From NCBI GenBank assembly GCA_035699705.1, contig DASSPI010000019.1, positions 11,961 to 75,960 of the forward strand: a DNA stretch of 64,000 nucleotides. Direction: 5' to 3'. The stretch's first letter is position 1, and each line of letters begins with the position of its first letter. The translations under genes were made by a program, and so were the position numbers. Positions 8,687 to 19,425 of the stretch are shown piece by piece. The stretch comes from CANKHA01 sp035699705. GTDB taxonomy: Bacteria > Pseudomonadota > Alphaproteobacteria > Rhizobiales > Xanthobacteraceae. The notes under the pieces were generated by a model. That model was not told where the DNA came from. It searched no databases and was given only the letters and a program-made list of their open reading frames with translations.

Positions 8687-10186
8687 ATGTTCCCGAAGCC
8701 GAAAGCCCAGCTCACGCCCAATACCTATGCCTATGAATCCGAGCCGATGGTGAAAGCCACCGGCTTTCGCGAATACGACGCGCGCTGGCTGCTCGGGAGC
8801 GAAATCAATCTGATGGGTATCCAGGCGCTGGGCATGGGGCTCGGCACCCTGATCCGCGAAATGGGCGTGCGGCCGGAGATCGTCACCGCGCATGATTTCC
8901 GCGGCTATTCGGCCTCGGTGAAGATGGCGCTGGTTTCCGGCTTGCTGGCGGCGGGCTGCAAGGTGCACGACATCGGACTCGCCACGACGCCGATGGCCTA
9001 TTTCGCGCAATTCGAGCTCGACGTGCCCTGCGTCGCCATGGTCACCGCCTCGCACAACGACAATGGCTGGACCGGCGTGAAAATGGGCGCCGACCGTCCG
9101 CTCACGTTCGGGCCCGACGAGATGGGGCGGCTGAGCGAGATCGTGCTCAATGCGCGCTTCGACCTCAAAGGCGGCGGCTCCTACCATTTCGTGGAGAATT
9201 TTCCGGCCAAATATATCGCCGATCTGACCAAGCATCCGAAGCTCAAGCGCAAGCTGAAAGTCGTCGTCGCCTGCGGCAACGGCACGGCGGGCGCCTTCGC
9301 GCCGCAGGTGCTGGAAGCGATCGGTTGCGAAGTGGTGCCGCTTGATTGCGAGCTCGACCACAGCTTCCCGAATTACAATCCCAATACCGAAGACATGAAG
9401 ATGCTGCACGCCATGCGCGACGAAGTGCTGCGCGTGAAGGCCGACGTGGCGCTCGGCTTCGACGGCGACGGCGACCGCTGCGGCGTGGTGGACAACACCG
9501 GCGACGAGATTTTCGCCGACAAGGTCGGCGTCATGCTGGCGCGCGACATGTCCACGCTGCACCCAGGTTCGACCTTCGTGGTCGACGTGAAATCAACCGG
9601 CCTGTTCATCACCGACCCGGTGCTGCAGCAGAACAAGGTGAAGGCCGATTACTGGAAGACCGGCCACTCCTACATCAAGCGGCGGGTGAACGAGCTCGGC
9701 GCGCTCGCCGGTTTCGAGAAGTCGGGCCACTTCTTCTTCAACAAGCCGTTCGGCCGCGGCTATGACGACGGCCTGATCTTCGCGCTCGCGGTCTGCGACA
9801 TGCTCGACCGCAATCCGACAAAAAGCATGGCCGACCTGAAGAATGCGCTGCCCAAGACCTGGGGCTCGCCGACCATGGCGCCGCATTGCGCCGATGAAGT
9901 GAAATATGGAATCGTCGACCAGGTGGTGGCGCTGTTCCAGGAAGCCAAAGCCAAGAACGAGAAAGTTGCCGGCCAGCCGATCCGCGACCTCGTCACGGTC
10001 AACGGCGTGCGCGTGACGGTGGAAGACGGCACCTGGGGCCTGGTGCGGGCCTCATCCAACAAGCCCGAGCTGGTGGTGGTGGTGGAAAGCCCGGTCTCGG
10101 AACAGCGCATGCGCGACATGTTCAAGTCGGTGGACGCGGTGCTGCGCAAATTCCCGGAAGTCGGCGAATACAACCAGACGATCTGA
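8687..10186 (+). CDS. phosphomannomutase/phosphoglucomutase
   Basis: This is a 499-residue alpha-D-phosphohexomutase that interconverts the 1- and 6-phosphates of mannose or glucose, supplying sugar nucleotides for surface polysaccharides. The phosphoserine loop is TASHNDNGWTG (Ser122), the metal loop is FDGDGDRCG (Asp259, 261, 263), the sugar-specificity loop is FEKSGHFFF, and the phosphate-binding loop near the C terminus is RASSNKPEL. The start is the ATG at 8687, five bases after GAGGA. The in-frame ATGs at 8648 and 8681 lack that spacing. It is convergent with the small gene at 10195. A manB/algC-type symbol would be a guess. Confidence 0.92.
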   Translation: MFPKPKAQLTPNTYAYESEPMVKATGFREYDARWLLGSEINLMGIQALGMGLGTLIREMGVRPEIVTAHDFRGYSASVKMALVSGLLAAGCKVHDIGLATTPMAYFAQFELDVPCVAMVTASHNDNGWTGVKMGADRPLTFGPDEMGRLSEIVLNARFDLKGGGSYHFVENFPAKYIADLTKHPKLKRKLKVVVACGNGTAGAFAPQVLEAIGCEVVPLDCELDHSFPNYNPNTEDMKMLHAMRDEVLRVKADVALGFDGDGDRCGVVDNTGDEIFADKVGVMLARDMSTLHPGSTFVVDVKSTGLFITDPVLQQNKVKADYWKTGHSYIKRRVNELGALAGFEKSGHFFFNKPFGRGYDDGLIFALAVCDMLDRNPTKSMADLKNALPKTWGSPTMAPHCADEVKYGIVDQVVALFQEAKAKNEKVAGQPIRDLVTVNGVRVTVEDGTWGLVRASSNKPELVVVVESPVSEQRMRDMFKSVDAVLRKFPEVGEYNQTI

Positions 10187-10194
10187 CCGCGGTC

Positions 10195-10509
10195 TTATAG
10201 TTCCTTGTAAACGTCGACCTCGACCGCGCCGGGGAAGATCGACCGCCAGGCTTGCAAATACGTCTGCATTCGGGGGTCGCTGGCGATCTGCTGGCGGTTT
10301 ACCTCCAGGCCTTCGGGCGCGTCGTATTCGATCTCCTGCGTGAATTTTGCCGGGTCATCGACATTTTGCAGCAAGCGGATGCGCGTCTCGCCGAACAGCT
10401 GGTAGAACGGCGCCATCGCCTTGACCATGGCCGCGATCTGGGCCGGCTCCACGTTCGGCATCGTGAATCTGAAATGCAGCGTTCGCCGCAGCTTTGGATC
10501 GCTGCTCAT
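10195..10509 (-). CDS. conserved small protein of unknown function
   Basis: This 104-residue soluble protein has no signal peptide or membrane segment. It starts MSSDPKLRRTLHFRFTMPNVEP with AGGAG eight bases upstream of the ATG at 10509. The pattern of alternating strands and helices, with phrases such as RIRLLQNVDDPAKFTQEIEYD, resembles small ferredoxin-like or antibiotic-monooxygenase-like dimeric barrels, but no catalytic residue identifies it. It follows pheA on the same strand (31 bases after its stop), so it may be co-transcribed. Confidence 0.7.
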   Translation of the reverse strand: MSSDPKLRRTLHFRFTMPNVEPAQIAAMVKAMAPFYQLFGETRIRLLQNVDDPAKFTQEIEYDAPEGLEVNRQQIASDPRMQTYLQAWRSIFPGAVEVDVYKEL

Positions 10510-10540
10510 GGCAAGAACTCCTGTTCGCGACGGCCGGCGT

Positions 10541-11395
10541 CTACCTGAACGTCTCACGATACCGGTGCGCGGGGTAGACGCCGAGGATCTTCAGCGTCTT
10601 CGGCTGGGTGACGAATTCCAGCTCCTCCAGCGCCAGCTCCAGCGCGCGCTCCTTCGGGTGGCCTTCCACGTCGGCGTAGAATTGCGTCGCCGAGAAGCTG
10701 CCCTCGATCATGTAGCTTTCCAGCTTGGTCATGTTGATGCCGTTGGTGGCGAAGCCGCCGAGCGCCTTGTAGAGCGCGGCCGGAATGTTGCGCACCTGGA
10801 AGACGAAAGTGGTGATCAGGTCCTTGTGGGTGCGGGGCGCCCACTTGGCCTTGCGCGACAGCACGATGAAGCGCGTGGTGTTGTAATCCTCGTCCTCGAT
10901 GTTGCGCTTGAGGATTTTCAGCTTGTAGATCTTCGCCGCCAGCTCGGAAGCGATCGCCGCGCGCGTCGGATCGCCGCTTTCCGCGATCTCGCGCGCCGAG
11001 CCAGCGGTGTCGGCGGAAACCACCGACTTCAGCCGCAGCTTGCGCAGCGTCTTGCGGCATTGGCCGAGCGCCATGATGTGGCTCTCCACCGTCTTCAGCG
11101 TCTTCAGCGTGGCGCCCTTCGGGGCCATCAGCTGATGCCGCACGGGAAGAAAATATTCGGCGACGATGTGCAGTCCGGAATACGGCATCAGGTGATGAAT
11201 GTCGGCGACTCGCCCGGCCACTGAATTCTCGATCGGGATCATCGCGAGATCGGCTTTGCCGGAGCGCACGGCCGCGAACACGTCCTCGAAGGTCGGGCAG
11301 GGCAGCGGCTCGTAATGGCGATAGGCTTTGCGGCAGGCGAGATCCGAATTGGCCCCCGGCTCGCCCTGAAATGCGATTCTCTTGCGTTTCGCCAT
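10541..11395 (-). CDS. pheA: prephenate dehydratase
   Basis: This is a 284-residue monofunctional prephenate dehydratase, converting prephenate to phenylpyruvate in phenylalanine synthesis. The N-terminal catalytic part has the periplasmic-binding-like fold with MIPIENSVAGRV and the hallmark NTTRFIVLS. The C-terminal ACT domain (from about residue 195, ITTFVFQVRNIPAALY) is the phenylalanine-sensing regulatory part. Its ligand loop reads NMTKLESYM, where many homologues have ESRP. No chorismate mutase domain is fused. kdsB lies 9 bases upstream on the same strand, so the two genes probably share a transcript. Confidence 0.95.
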   Translation of the reverse strand: MAKRKRIAFQGEPGANSDLACRKAYRHYEPLPCPTFEDVFAAVRSGKADLAMIPIENSVAGRVADIHHLMPYSGLHIVAEYFLPVRHQLMAPKGATLKTLKTVESHIMALGQCRKTLRKLRLKSVVSADTAGSAREIAESGDPTRAAIASELAAKIYKLKILKRNIEDEDYNTTRFIVLSRKAKWAPRTHKDLITTFVFQVRNIPAALYKALGGFATNGINMTKLESYMIEGSFSATQFYADVEGHPKERALELALEELEFVTQPKTLKILGVYPAHRYRETFR

Positions 11396-11404
11396 GGCCG
11401 TTCG

Positions 11405-12157
11405 TTACGCGTTTCTGCTTGAGCGAGTCAACGCGGCGCGCGCTTGCGCCAGCTCCTCGGCGGTGTCGACGCCGAGCGGCACAGTGTCAACGATGGTGAC
11501 GTCGATCCGCATGCCGGCCTCCAACGCCCGCAATTGCTCCAGCTTCTCGCGCCGTTCGAGCGGGGAGGGCGGCAGCTCAACGAAGCGCTTGAGGGCCGCG
11601 CGCCGGTAGGCATAGAGCCCGATGTGATGATAGAGCGGCCCCTCGCCGAAGGGCGCGGTGGCGCGGGTGAAATAGAGCGCACGCAGGCGCCGGGGCGAAA
11701 TCGGCGAGCCCACCACCTTCACCACGTTCGGATTGGTCCTTTCAGCCGGCGCTTTGATCTCAGCGGCCAGCGTGGCGATGTCCACCGCCGGATCGGCCAG
11801 CGGCTCCAGCACCGCACGCAAATCCTGCACCGACAAGGTCGGCAGGTCGCCTTGCAGATTGATCACGATGCGCGCGCGAGACTGCGGATCGAGCGTGGTG
11901 AGGGCCTCGAAAACGCGGTCCGAGCCGGAAACATGATCGGCCCGCGTCATCACCGCCTGGCCGCCGGCCTTCTGCACGGCCGCCGCGATCTCGCGCGCAT
12001 CCGTGGCGACGGCCACCGGCCCGAGCGCCGCTTCCTGCGCCCGCCGCAGCACCTGCACGATCATGGGCTCCCCGGCGATGTCCGCCAGCGGCTTGCCCGG
12101 AAGCCGGGTGGAGGCCATGCGGGCCGGAATGAGGATCAGAAGGTCGCTTTCGGCCAT
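11405..12157 (-). CDS. kdsB: 3-deoxy-manno-octulosonate cytidylyltransferase
   Basis: This is a 250-residue CMP-Kdo synthetase that activates Kdo for the lipopolysaccharide inner core, using CTP. The nucleotide-binding N terminus reads LILIPARMASTRLPGKPLADI. Other signatures are the sugar/metal residues in NLQGDLPTL and, further on, YHHIGLYAYRR. The ATG at 12157 (MAESD) fits the family length; the open frame further upstream is unrelated. It is divergent from the cytochrome gene at 12325 and is followed by pheA after 9 bases. Confidence 0.95.
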   Translation of the reverse strand: MAESDLLILIPARMASTRLPGKPLADIAGEPMIVQVLRRAQEAALGPVAVATDAREIAAAVQKAGGQAVMTRADHVSGSDRVFEALTTLDPQSRARIVINLQGDLPTLSVQDLRAVLEPLADPAVDIATLAAEIKAPAERTNPNVVKVVGSPISPRRLRALYFTRATAPFGEGPLYHHIGLYAYRRAALKRFVELPPSPLERREKLEQLRALEAGMRIDVTIVDTVPLGVDTAEELAQARAALTRSSRNA

Positions 12158-12324
12158 TGCCCCCGCCGCCCCGCGCCAGCCCGGCCAGGAATGCATTATT
12201 GCCGGTTCCGGCGGTGCTTATACGGGTTGCCAGGGGCGAGGCAAACCGGTTATCTCTGCGCCGCCGCGGGCTTCCCGAGCTCGTGCTTTCATTTCCGCCT
12301 CACCTCCCGCGGAGCCGATTTTCG

Positions 12325-12993
12325 ATGGACTCGTTTGAACTCAACAAGATCCTGGGTGCGGTTCTCGCCACCTGTCTTTTCCTGCTGGCGGTGAATATCG
12401 CCGCCGGCGCGCTGTTCGCGGCGCCGAAGCCTGCAAAGCCCGGCTATGCCATCGCGGCAGCCGAGCCGACCGCGGCCGCTCCCGGCGGCGCCGCCGCCCC
12501 CGGCCCATCCGAGCCGATCGAGACGCTGCTGCAAAAAGCCTCGGTCGAGCGTGGTGAAGCTTCGGCCAAGAAATGCGCGGCCTGCCACACCTTTGAGAAG
12601 GGCGGCCCCAACCGCGTCGGCCCGAATCTTTGGGGCGTCGTCGGCCGCCAGCGCGCGTCGGCCCCCGGCTTCAACTTTTCCGCCGCCATGAAGGCCAAGG
12701 GCGGCGAGTGGAGCTTCGAGGAGCTCAGCAAATTCCTCGCCGCGCCCACCAGCTACATCCCCGGCACGTCGATGACCTTCGCCGGAATCACGCGCGGCAG
12801 CGAACGGGCCGATATCATCGAATTTCTGCGCAACCGCGCCGACAGTCCGCTGCCCAAGCCTCAGGTCGCGGAAGCTCCGGCCGCGGGCCAGCCGCCTGCG
12901 GGACAGAACCAGCCCGGAGCGGCGCCGGCCCAGCCCGGCAATCCCGCCGCGCAACCCAATGCCCAGCCGGGCCAGCCGGCCCCGAAACGCTGA
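12325..12993 (+). CDS. membrane-anchored cytochrome c, CycM-like
   Basis: A 222-residue protein has an uncleaved N-terminal membrane anchor (residues 9-31) and a class I cytochrome c domain facing the periplasm. The haem motif is CAACH (Cys84, Cys87, His88), and the methionine ligand is in YIPGTSMTF (Met150). Anchored cytochromes of this type carry electrons from the bc1 complex to aa3-type oxidase in rhizobia (CycM). The domain is followed by an unusual tail of about 45 residues rich in Pro, Ala, Gln and Gly (from about 178). An intrinsic terminator follows at 13024-13050. The start is MDSFELNKILG; longer in-frame extensions lack similarity. Confidence 0.9.
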   Translation: MDSFELNKILGAVLATCLFLLAVNIAAGALFAAPKPAKPGYAIAAAEPTAAAPGGAAAPGPSEPIETLLQKASVERGEASAKKCAACHTFEKGGPNRVGPNLWGVVGRQRASAPGFNFSAAMKAKGGEWSFEELSKFLAAPTSYIPGTSMTFAGITRGSERADIIEFLRNRADSPLPKPQVAEAPAAGQPPAGQNQPGAAPAQPGNPAAQPNAQPGQPAPKR

Positions 12994-13023
12994 GCCGCAG
13001 CAACCACGTCAAACGAAATTCCC

Positions 13024-13050
13024 AACGGCCGGGCGTTGCCCGGCCGTTTT
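13024..13050 (+). terminator. intrinsic terminator after the cytochrome c gene
   Basis: A perfect 11-bp stem, AACGGCCGGGC with GCCCGGCCGTT around a 3-base GTT loop, overlaps a TTTT run. It lies 30 bases after the cytochrome stop and before the binding-protein operon. Confidence 0.85.
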
Positions 13051-13189
13051 GCCTTGGGGCGGAAACACATGCCCCATCAGGGCGTTTCCCCCTTACCGGG
13101 AGTTCATTGGCGGCTTTTCCAAAAACCGACATAATCCCTGAATTGCTAGGCCGACGTGACCCTTCTTGGCCCTATTGCGGAGTTTTGCC

Positions 13190-15084
<1,895 letters not shown>

Positions 15085-15088
<4 letters not shown>

Positions 15089-16947
15089 CAGCATCCCTGA
15101 CGCGCCGCGATACGCTTGTTCTCGGCGCCGGCGCCGTCGCGGCCTTCGCAACACCCGCGGCCTTGGCGCAGCAGGAGGAGCCGGAACGCCACGGCATCTC
15201 CGCCTTCGGCGACCTGAAATACCCGGCGGACTTCAAGCATTTCGATTACGTCAATGCGGACGCGCCGAAGGGCGGCTCGTTCTCCCAGGTCGGCTCGACG
15301 CGGCAGTACAACCAGAATTTCCTCACCTTCAATTCGCTCAACAGCTACATCCTCAAAGGCGATGCCGCGCAGGGCATGGAGCTGACCTTCGCCGCGCTGA
15401 TGGCCTCGGCCGCGGATGAGCCCGACGGGCTCTATGGCCTGGCCGCGCGCGCGGTGCGTATTTCCGCCGACGGGCTGACCTATCGTTTCCTGCTGCGGCC
15501 GGAGGCGAAGTTCCACGACGGCACCCGCATCACGGCCCAGGACGTCGCCTTCTCGCTCACGACGCTGAAGCAGAAGGGCCATCCGATCATCCAGCAGCTC
15601 ACGCGCGACATGCTCGGCAGCGAAGCGGAAGGCGACGACACCGTTGTCGTGCGCTTTGCACCCAAGCGCGGACGCGACGTGCCGCTCTTCGCCGCGACGC
15701 TGCCGATCTTCTCGCGCGCCTATTACGCGGTGAAGAATTTCGAGGAATCGACGCTGGAGCCGCCGCTCGGCTCCGGTCCTTACAAGGTCGGACGTTTCGA
15801 GGCCGGCCGCTATATCGAATACGAGCGGGTGAAGGACTGGTGGGGCGCGGCGCTGCCGGTACGGCGCGGGATGAATAATTTCGACGTCCTACGCTACGAA
15901 TTCTACCGCGACCGCGAGGCGGCGTTTCAGGCCTTCACCGGAAAGAACTATCTCTTCCGCGAGGAATTCACCGCCCGGGTCTGGGCCACGCGCTACGATT
16001 TTCCCGCGATCCGCGACGGGCGCGTGAAGCGCGAGATCTTGCCCGACGACACGCCCTCGGGCGCGCAGGGCTGGTTCTTCAACACCCGGCGCGACAAGTT
16101 CAAGAATCCAAAACTGCGTGAAGCGCTGATCCTGGCCTTCGATTTCGAATGGACAAACCAGAGCATCATGTACGGCGCTTATAAGCGCACGCATTCGGTG
16201 TTTCAGAATTCCGACCTGATGGCGACCGGCAAGCCGGGGCCAGACGAATTGGCCTTGCTTGAGCCGTTCCGCGGCAAAATTCCCGACGATGCTTTCTCCG
16301 AGGCTTTCGTGCCGCCGGTGACCGACGGCTCCGGACAGGACCGCGCGCTGCTGCGCAGGGCCAGCCAGCTGTTGCAGGAGGCGGGCTACCCGATCAAGAA
16401 CGGCAAGCGGGTGGATGCGAGGGGCGAACCGATCAGGATCGAGTTCTTGCTCGACGAGCCGAGCTTCGAGCCGCACCACATGCCCTATATCAAAAACCTC
16501 GGCGTGCTCGGCGTCGACGCCACGCTCCGGCTGGTCGATCCGGTGCAATACCGCGCGCGCGTGGACGATTTCGACTTCGACGTCACCGTGCAGCGCTTCA
16601 GCTTTTCTTCCACCCCGGGCGACGGCTTGCGCACTTATCTTTCATCGCAGGCGGCCGCCACCAAGGGCTCGCAGAATCTCGCCGGCATCGCGGATCCCGC
16701 GATCGACGCGCTGATCGACGCGGCGATCAACGCCGAAACGCGTGCCAGCCTGACCACCGCCTGCCGGGCGCTCGACCGTGTGGTTCGAGCCGGGCGCTAC
16801 TGGGTGCCGCACTGGTATCTGGCCTCGCATCGCATTGCTTATTGGGACGTGTTCGCCCGGCCCCCGACAAAACCGCGCTATGCGCGCGGCATTCCGGAAA
16901 CCTGGTGGCACGACCCGGTGAAGGCCGCGAAACTGGAAACGAGATAG
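15085..16947 (+). CDS. extracellular solute-binding protein, family 5 (YejA-like), second of two
   Basis: A 620-residue paralogue of the preceding protein with the same landmarks (GISAFGDLKYPADFKHFDYVN, FNTRRDKFKNPKLREALILAFDFE) and its own twin-arginine signal (LTRRDTLVLGAG, cleavage near AALAQ). The GTG at 15085 overlaps the preceding TGA (GTGA), so translation is probably coupled. Another in-frame start at 15043 would lie inside the first gene. Two binding proteins feeding one YejBEF-type transporter suggest two ligand ranges. A repeat region (16986-17110) separates it from the permease genes. Confidence 0.9.
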
Positions 16948-16985
16948 AGTTGGCGACTTGAAGAGCAATTATCAATATAAATTCG

Positions 16986-17110
16986 CTTCGGTCTCGCCTT
17001 TCGAGACGGCGCCTTCGGCGCCTCCTCAGGGTGAGGAGCGGAATTGAGTTCATCCTCATCCTGAGGGGCGACCGCAGGTCGCGTCTCGAAGGATAGAGGC
17101 CTCGAAGACG
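16986..17110. repeat. inverted pair of CATCCTGAGG-type repeats in the yej operon
   Basis: Two copies of a dispersed unit face each other. The first reads TCTCGCCTTTCGAGAC ... CCTCAGGGTGAGG, and the second CATCCTGAGGGGCGAC ... GTCTCGAAGGATAGAGGC. Each copy has internal hairpins. The 182-base gap it fills lies between the binding-protein genes and yejB, so it could cause partial termination or RNA processing within the operon. A related pair is at 48437-48586. Confidence 0.7.
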
Positions 17111-17129
17111 AGATATCTTCCAAAACGAC

Positions 17130-18242
17130 ATGACCGCTTATCTCATCCGCCGCCTGTTGTTCATGATTCCCACCTTGTTCGGGATCATGCTGGTTTCCTT
17201 CGTGGTGGTGCAGTTCGCGCCGGGCGGACCGGTGGAAAAAGTCATCGCGCAGCTCAGCGGCCGTGACACCGGCGCGACCTCGCGCATCTCCGGCTCGCCC
17301 GGCGGTGATTTCGGGGCCGGCCAGCAGATGCCCGGCGGCGCGATCGAGACGGTGACATCGAAATATCGCGGAGCGCAGGGCCTCGACCCGGAATTCATCA
17401 AGAGCCTGGAGCGGCAATTTGGCTTCGACAAGCCGGCGCACGAGCGCTTCTTCCTCATGCTGTGGAATTACGCCCGCTTCGATTTCGGCAAGAGCTACTT
17501 CCGCGACGTCAGCGTGCTGCAGCTGATCAAGGAAAAACTGCCGGTCTCCATTTCGCTCGGGATCTGGATGACGCTGCTGACATACCTGATCTCGATCCCG
17601 CTCGGCATCCGCAAGGCGGTCAATGACGGCACGCGTTTCGACACCTGGACCAGCGCGGTGGTCATCGTGGGCTATGCGATCCCCGGATTCCTCTTCGCCA
17701 TCCTGCTGATCGTGCTGTTCGCCGGCGGCTCGTTCTGGGACATCTTCCCGCTGCGCGGGCTGACTTCCGATAACTGGGCTGCGCTGCCCTGGTACGCAAA
17801 GATCCTCGATTATTTTTGGCACCTCACGCTGCCGATCATCTCGATGGCGCTCGGCGCCTTCGCCACCATGACGCTGCTGACGAAGAACTCGTTCCTGGAC
17901 GAGATCCGGAAGCAATATGTGCTCACCGCGCGCGCCAAGGGAAATACCCAGACCCAGGTGCTTTACGGCCACGTCTTCCGCAACGCCATGCTGATCGTCA
18001 TCGCCGGCTTCCCGAGCGCTTTCGTCGGCGCGTTCCTCTCCGGCTCGCTGTTGATCGAAACCATCTTCTCGCTCGACGGCCTCGGCCTGCTTGGCTTCGA
18101 AAGCGTGCTGAACCGCGACTATCCGGTGGTTTTCGCCACGCTATTCATCTTCTCGCTGGTCGGACTGGTGGTGAACCTGATCTCCGACCTGACCTATACC
18201 TGGATCGATCCGCGCATCGATTTTGAGTCGCGGGAAGTCTGA
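17130..18242 (+). CDS. yejB: peptide ABC transporter permease, YejB-like
   Basis: This is a 370-residue inner-membrane permease of the binding-protein-dependent (OppB/DppB) class. The N terminus (TAYLIRRLLFMIPTLFGIML) is the first helix, followed by a periplasmic insert up to about residue 95 that is typical of YejB. The EAA-type loop reads ARAKGNTQTQVLYGHVFRNAM, where the permease docks on the ATPase. With YejE and YejF it forms a peptide (in enterobacteria, microcin C-type peptide) importer; the substrate here is not known. The gene start lies just after a repeat, so translation must restart from its own site. Confidence 0.93.
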   Translation: MTAYLIRRLLFMIPTLFGIMLVSFVVVQFAPGGPVEKVIAQLSGRDTGATSRISGSPGGDFGAGQQMPGGAIETVTSKYRGAQGLDPEFIKSLERQFGFDKPAHERFFLMLWNYARFDFGKSYFRDVSVLQLIKEKLPVSISLGIWMTLLTYLISIPLGIRKAVNDGTRFDTWTSAVVIVGYAIPGFLFAILLIVLFAGGSFWDIFPLRGLTSDNWAALPWYAKILDYFWHLTLPIISMALGAFATMTLLTKNSFLDEIRKQYVLTARAKGNTQTQVLYGHVFRNAMLIVIAGFPSAFVGAFLSGSLLIETIFSLDGLGLLGFESVLNRDYPVVFATLFIFSLVGLVVNLISDLTYTWIDPRIDFESREV

Positions 18243-18243
18243 G

Positions 18244-19425
18244 ATGGACGTGCGCACTGGCATCGCGGCTCCGGAGACGACGACGGTCTCGCCCACCGGT
18301 CTCGCCGTGCCGCCGCAGGGCCAGCGCATCGCGCTTTCGCCGCTCAACCGCCGGCGCTGGCAGAACTTCAAAGCCAACAGGCGCGGCTATTGGTCGTTCT
18401 GGATTTTCCTCGCGCTCTTCATTCTCAGCCTGTTCGCGGAATTCATCGCCAACGACAAGCCGTACTACATCCGCGTCGACGGTAAATCCTATTTTCCCGC
18501 GGTCTTCACCTATGCCGAAACCGACTTCGGCGGCGATTTCGAAACCGCGGCGGATTATCGCGATCCGTTCCTGCAGAAGCTGATCGCGGAGAAGGGCGGC
18601 ACCATGTTGTGGCCGCTGATCCGCTACGACTATTCCACCCACAATCTCGACCTGCCGACGCCCGCGCCGTCCAAGCCCACCTGGATGCTCACGGAGAAAG
18701 AATGCGAGCCGGTGGTGAAGAAGAAGGGCCTGAGCTCCTGCCGCGATCTCGAATACAACTGGCTCGGCACCGACGACCAGGGCCGCGACGTGGTGGCGCG
18801 GCTGATCTACGGTTTCCGCATCTCGGTGCTGTTCGGGCTCATCCTCACCATCATCTCGTCGGTGATCGGGGTCGCCGCCGGCGCGGTGCAGGGCTATTTC
18901 GGCGGCTGGACCGATCTGCTGTTCCAGCGTTTCATCGAAATCTGGACCTCGATTCCGTCGCTTTATCTGCTGCTGATCATCTCGTCGGTGCTGGTGCCCG
19001 GCTTCTTCGTGCTGCTCGGGATTCTGCTGCTGTTCTCATGGGTGTCGCTGGTCGGGCTCGTGCGCGCGGAATTTTTGCGCGGGCGCAATTTCGAATATGT
19101 GCAGGCGGCGCGCGCGCTCGGCGTGTCGAACCCGAGCATCATGTTCCGCCACCTTTTGCCCAATGCGATGGTGGCGACCATGACGTTTCTGCCCTTCATC
19201 CTGTCGTCGTCGGTGATGACACTGACCGCGCTCGACTTCCTCGGCTTCGGCCTGCCGCCGGGATCGCCCTCGCTCGGCGAATTGCTGTCGCAGGGGAAAT
19301 CCAACGTGCAGGCGCCCTGGCTTGGCCTTGCCGGCTTCTTCTCCGTCGCCATCATGCTGTCGCTGCTGATCTTCATCGGCGAGGCGGTGCGCGACGCCTT
19401 CGATCCGCGTAAGGCTTTCGGGTGA
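18244..19425 (+). CDS. yejE: peptide ABC transporter permease, YejE-like
   Basis: A 393-residue permease of the OppC/DppC class, partner of YejB. It has a cytoplasmic N terminus (NRRRWQNFKANRRGYWSFWI) leading into the first membrane helix, and then the large periplasmic insert characteristic of YejE with LGTDDQGRDVVARLIYG. The EAA loop is VQAARALGVSNPSIMFRHLL, and the end is GEAVRDAFDPRKAFG. The ATG at 18244 is one base after the yejB stop; an in-frame ATG at 18223 lies inside yejB and is less likely. It overlaps yejF by GTGA. Confidence 0.93.
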   Translation: MDVRTGIAAPETTTVSPTGLAVPPQGQRIALSPLNRRRWQNFKANRRGYWSFWIFLALFILSLFAEFIANDKPYYIRVDGKSYFPAVFTYAETDFGGDFETAADYRDPFLQKLIAEKGGTMLWPLIRYDYSTHNLDLPTPAPSKPTWMLTEKECEPVVKKKGLSSCRDLEYNWLGTDDQGRDVVARLIYGFRISVLFGLILTIISSVIGVAAGAVQGYFGGWTDLLFQRFIEIWTSIPSLYLLLIISSVLVPGFFVLLGILLLFSWVSLVGLVRAEFLRGRNFEYVQAARALGVSNPSIMFRHLLPNAMVATMTFLPFILSSSVMTLTALDFLGFGLPPGSPSLGELLSQGKSNVQAPWLGLAGFFSVAIMLSLLIFIGEAVRDAFDPRKAFG

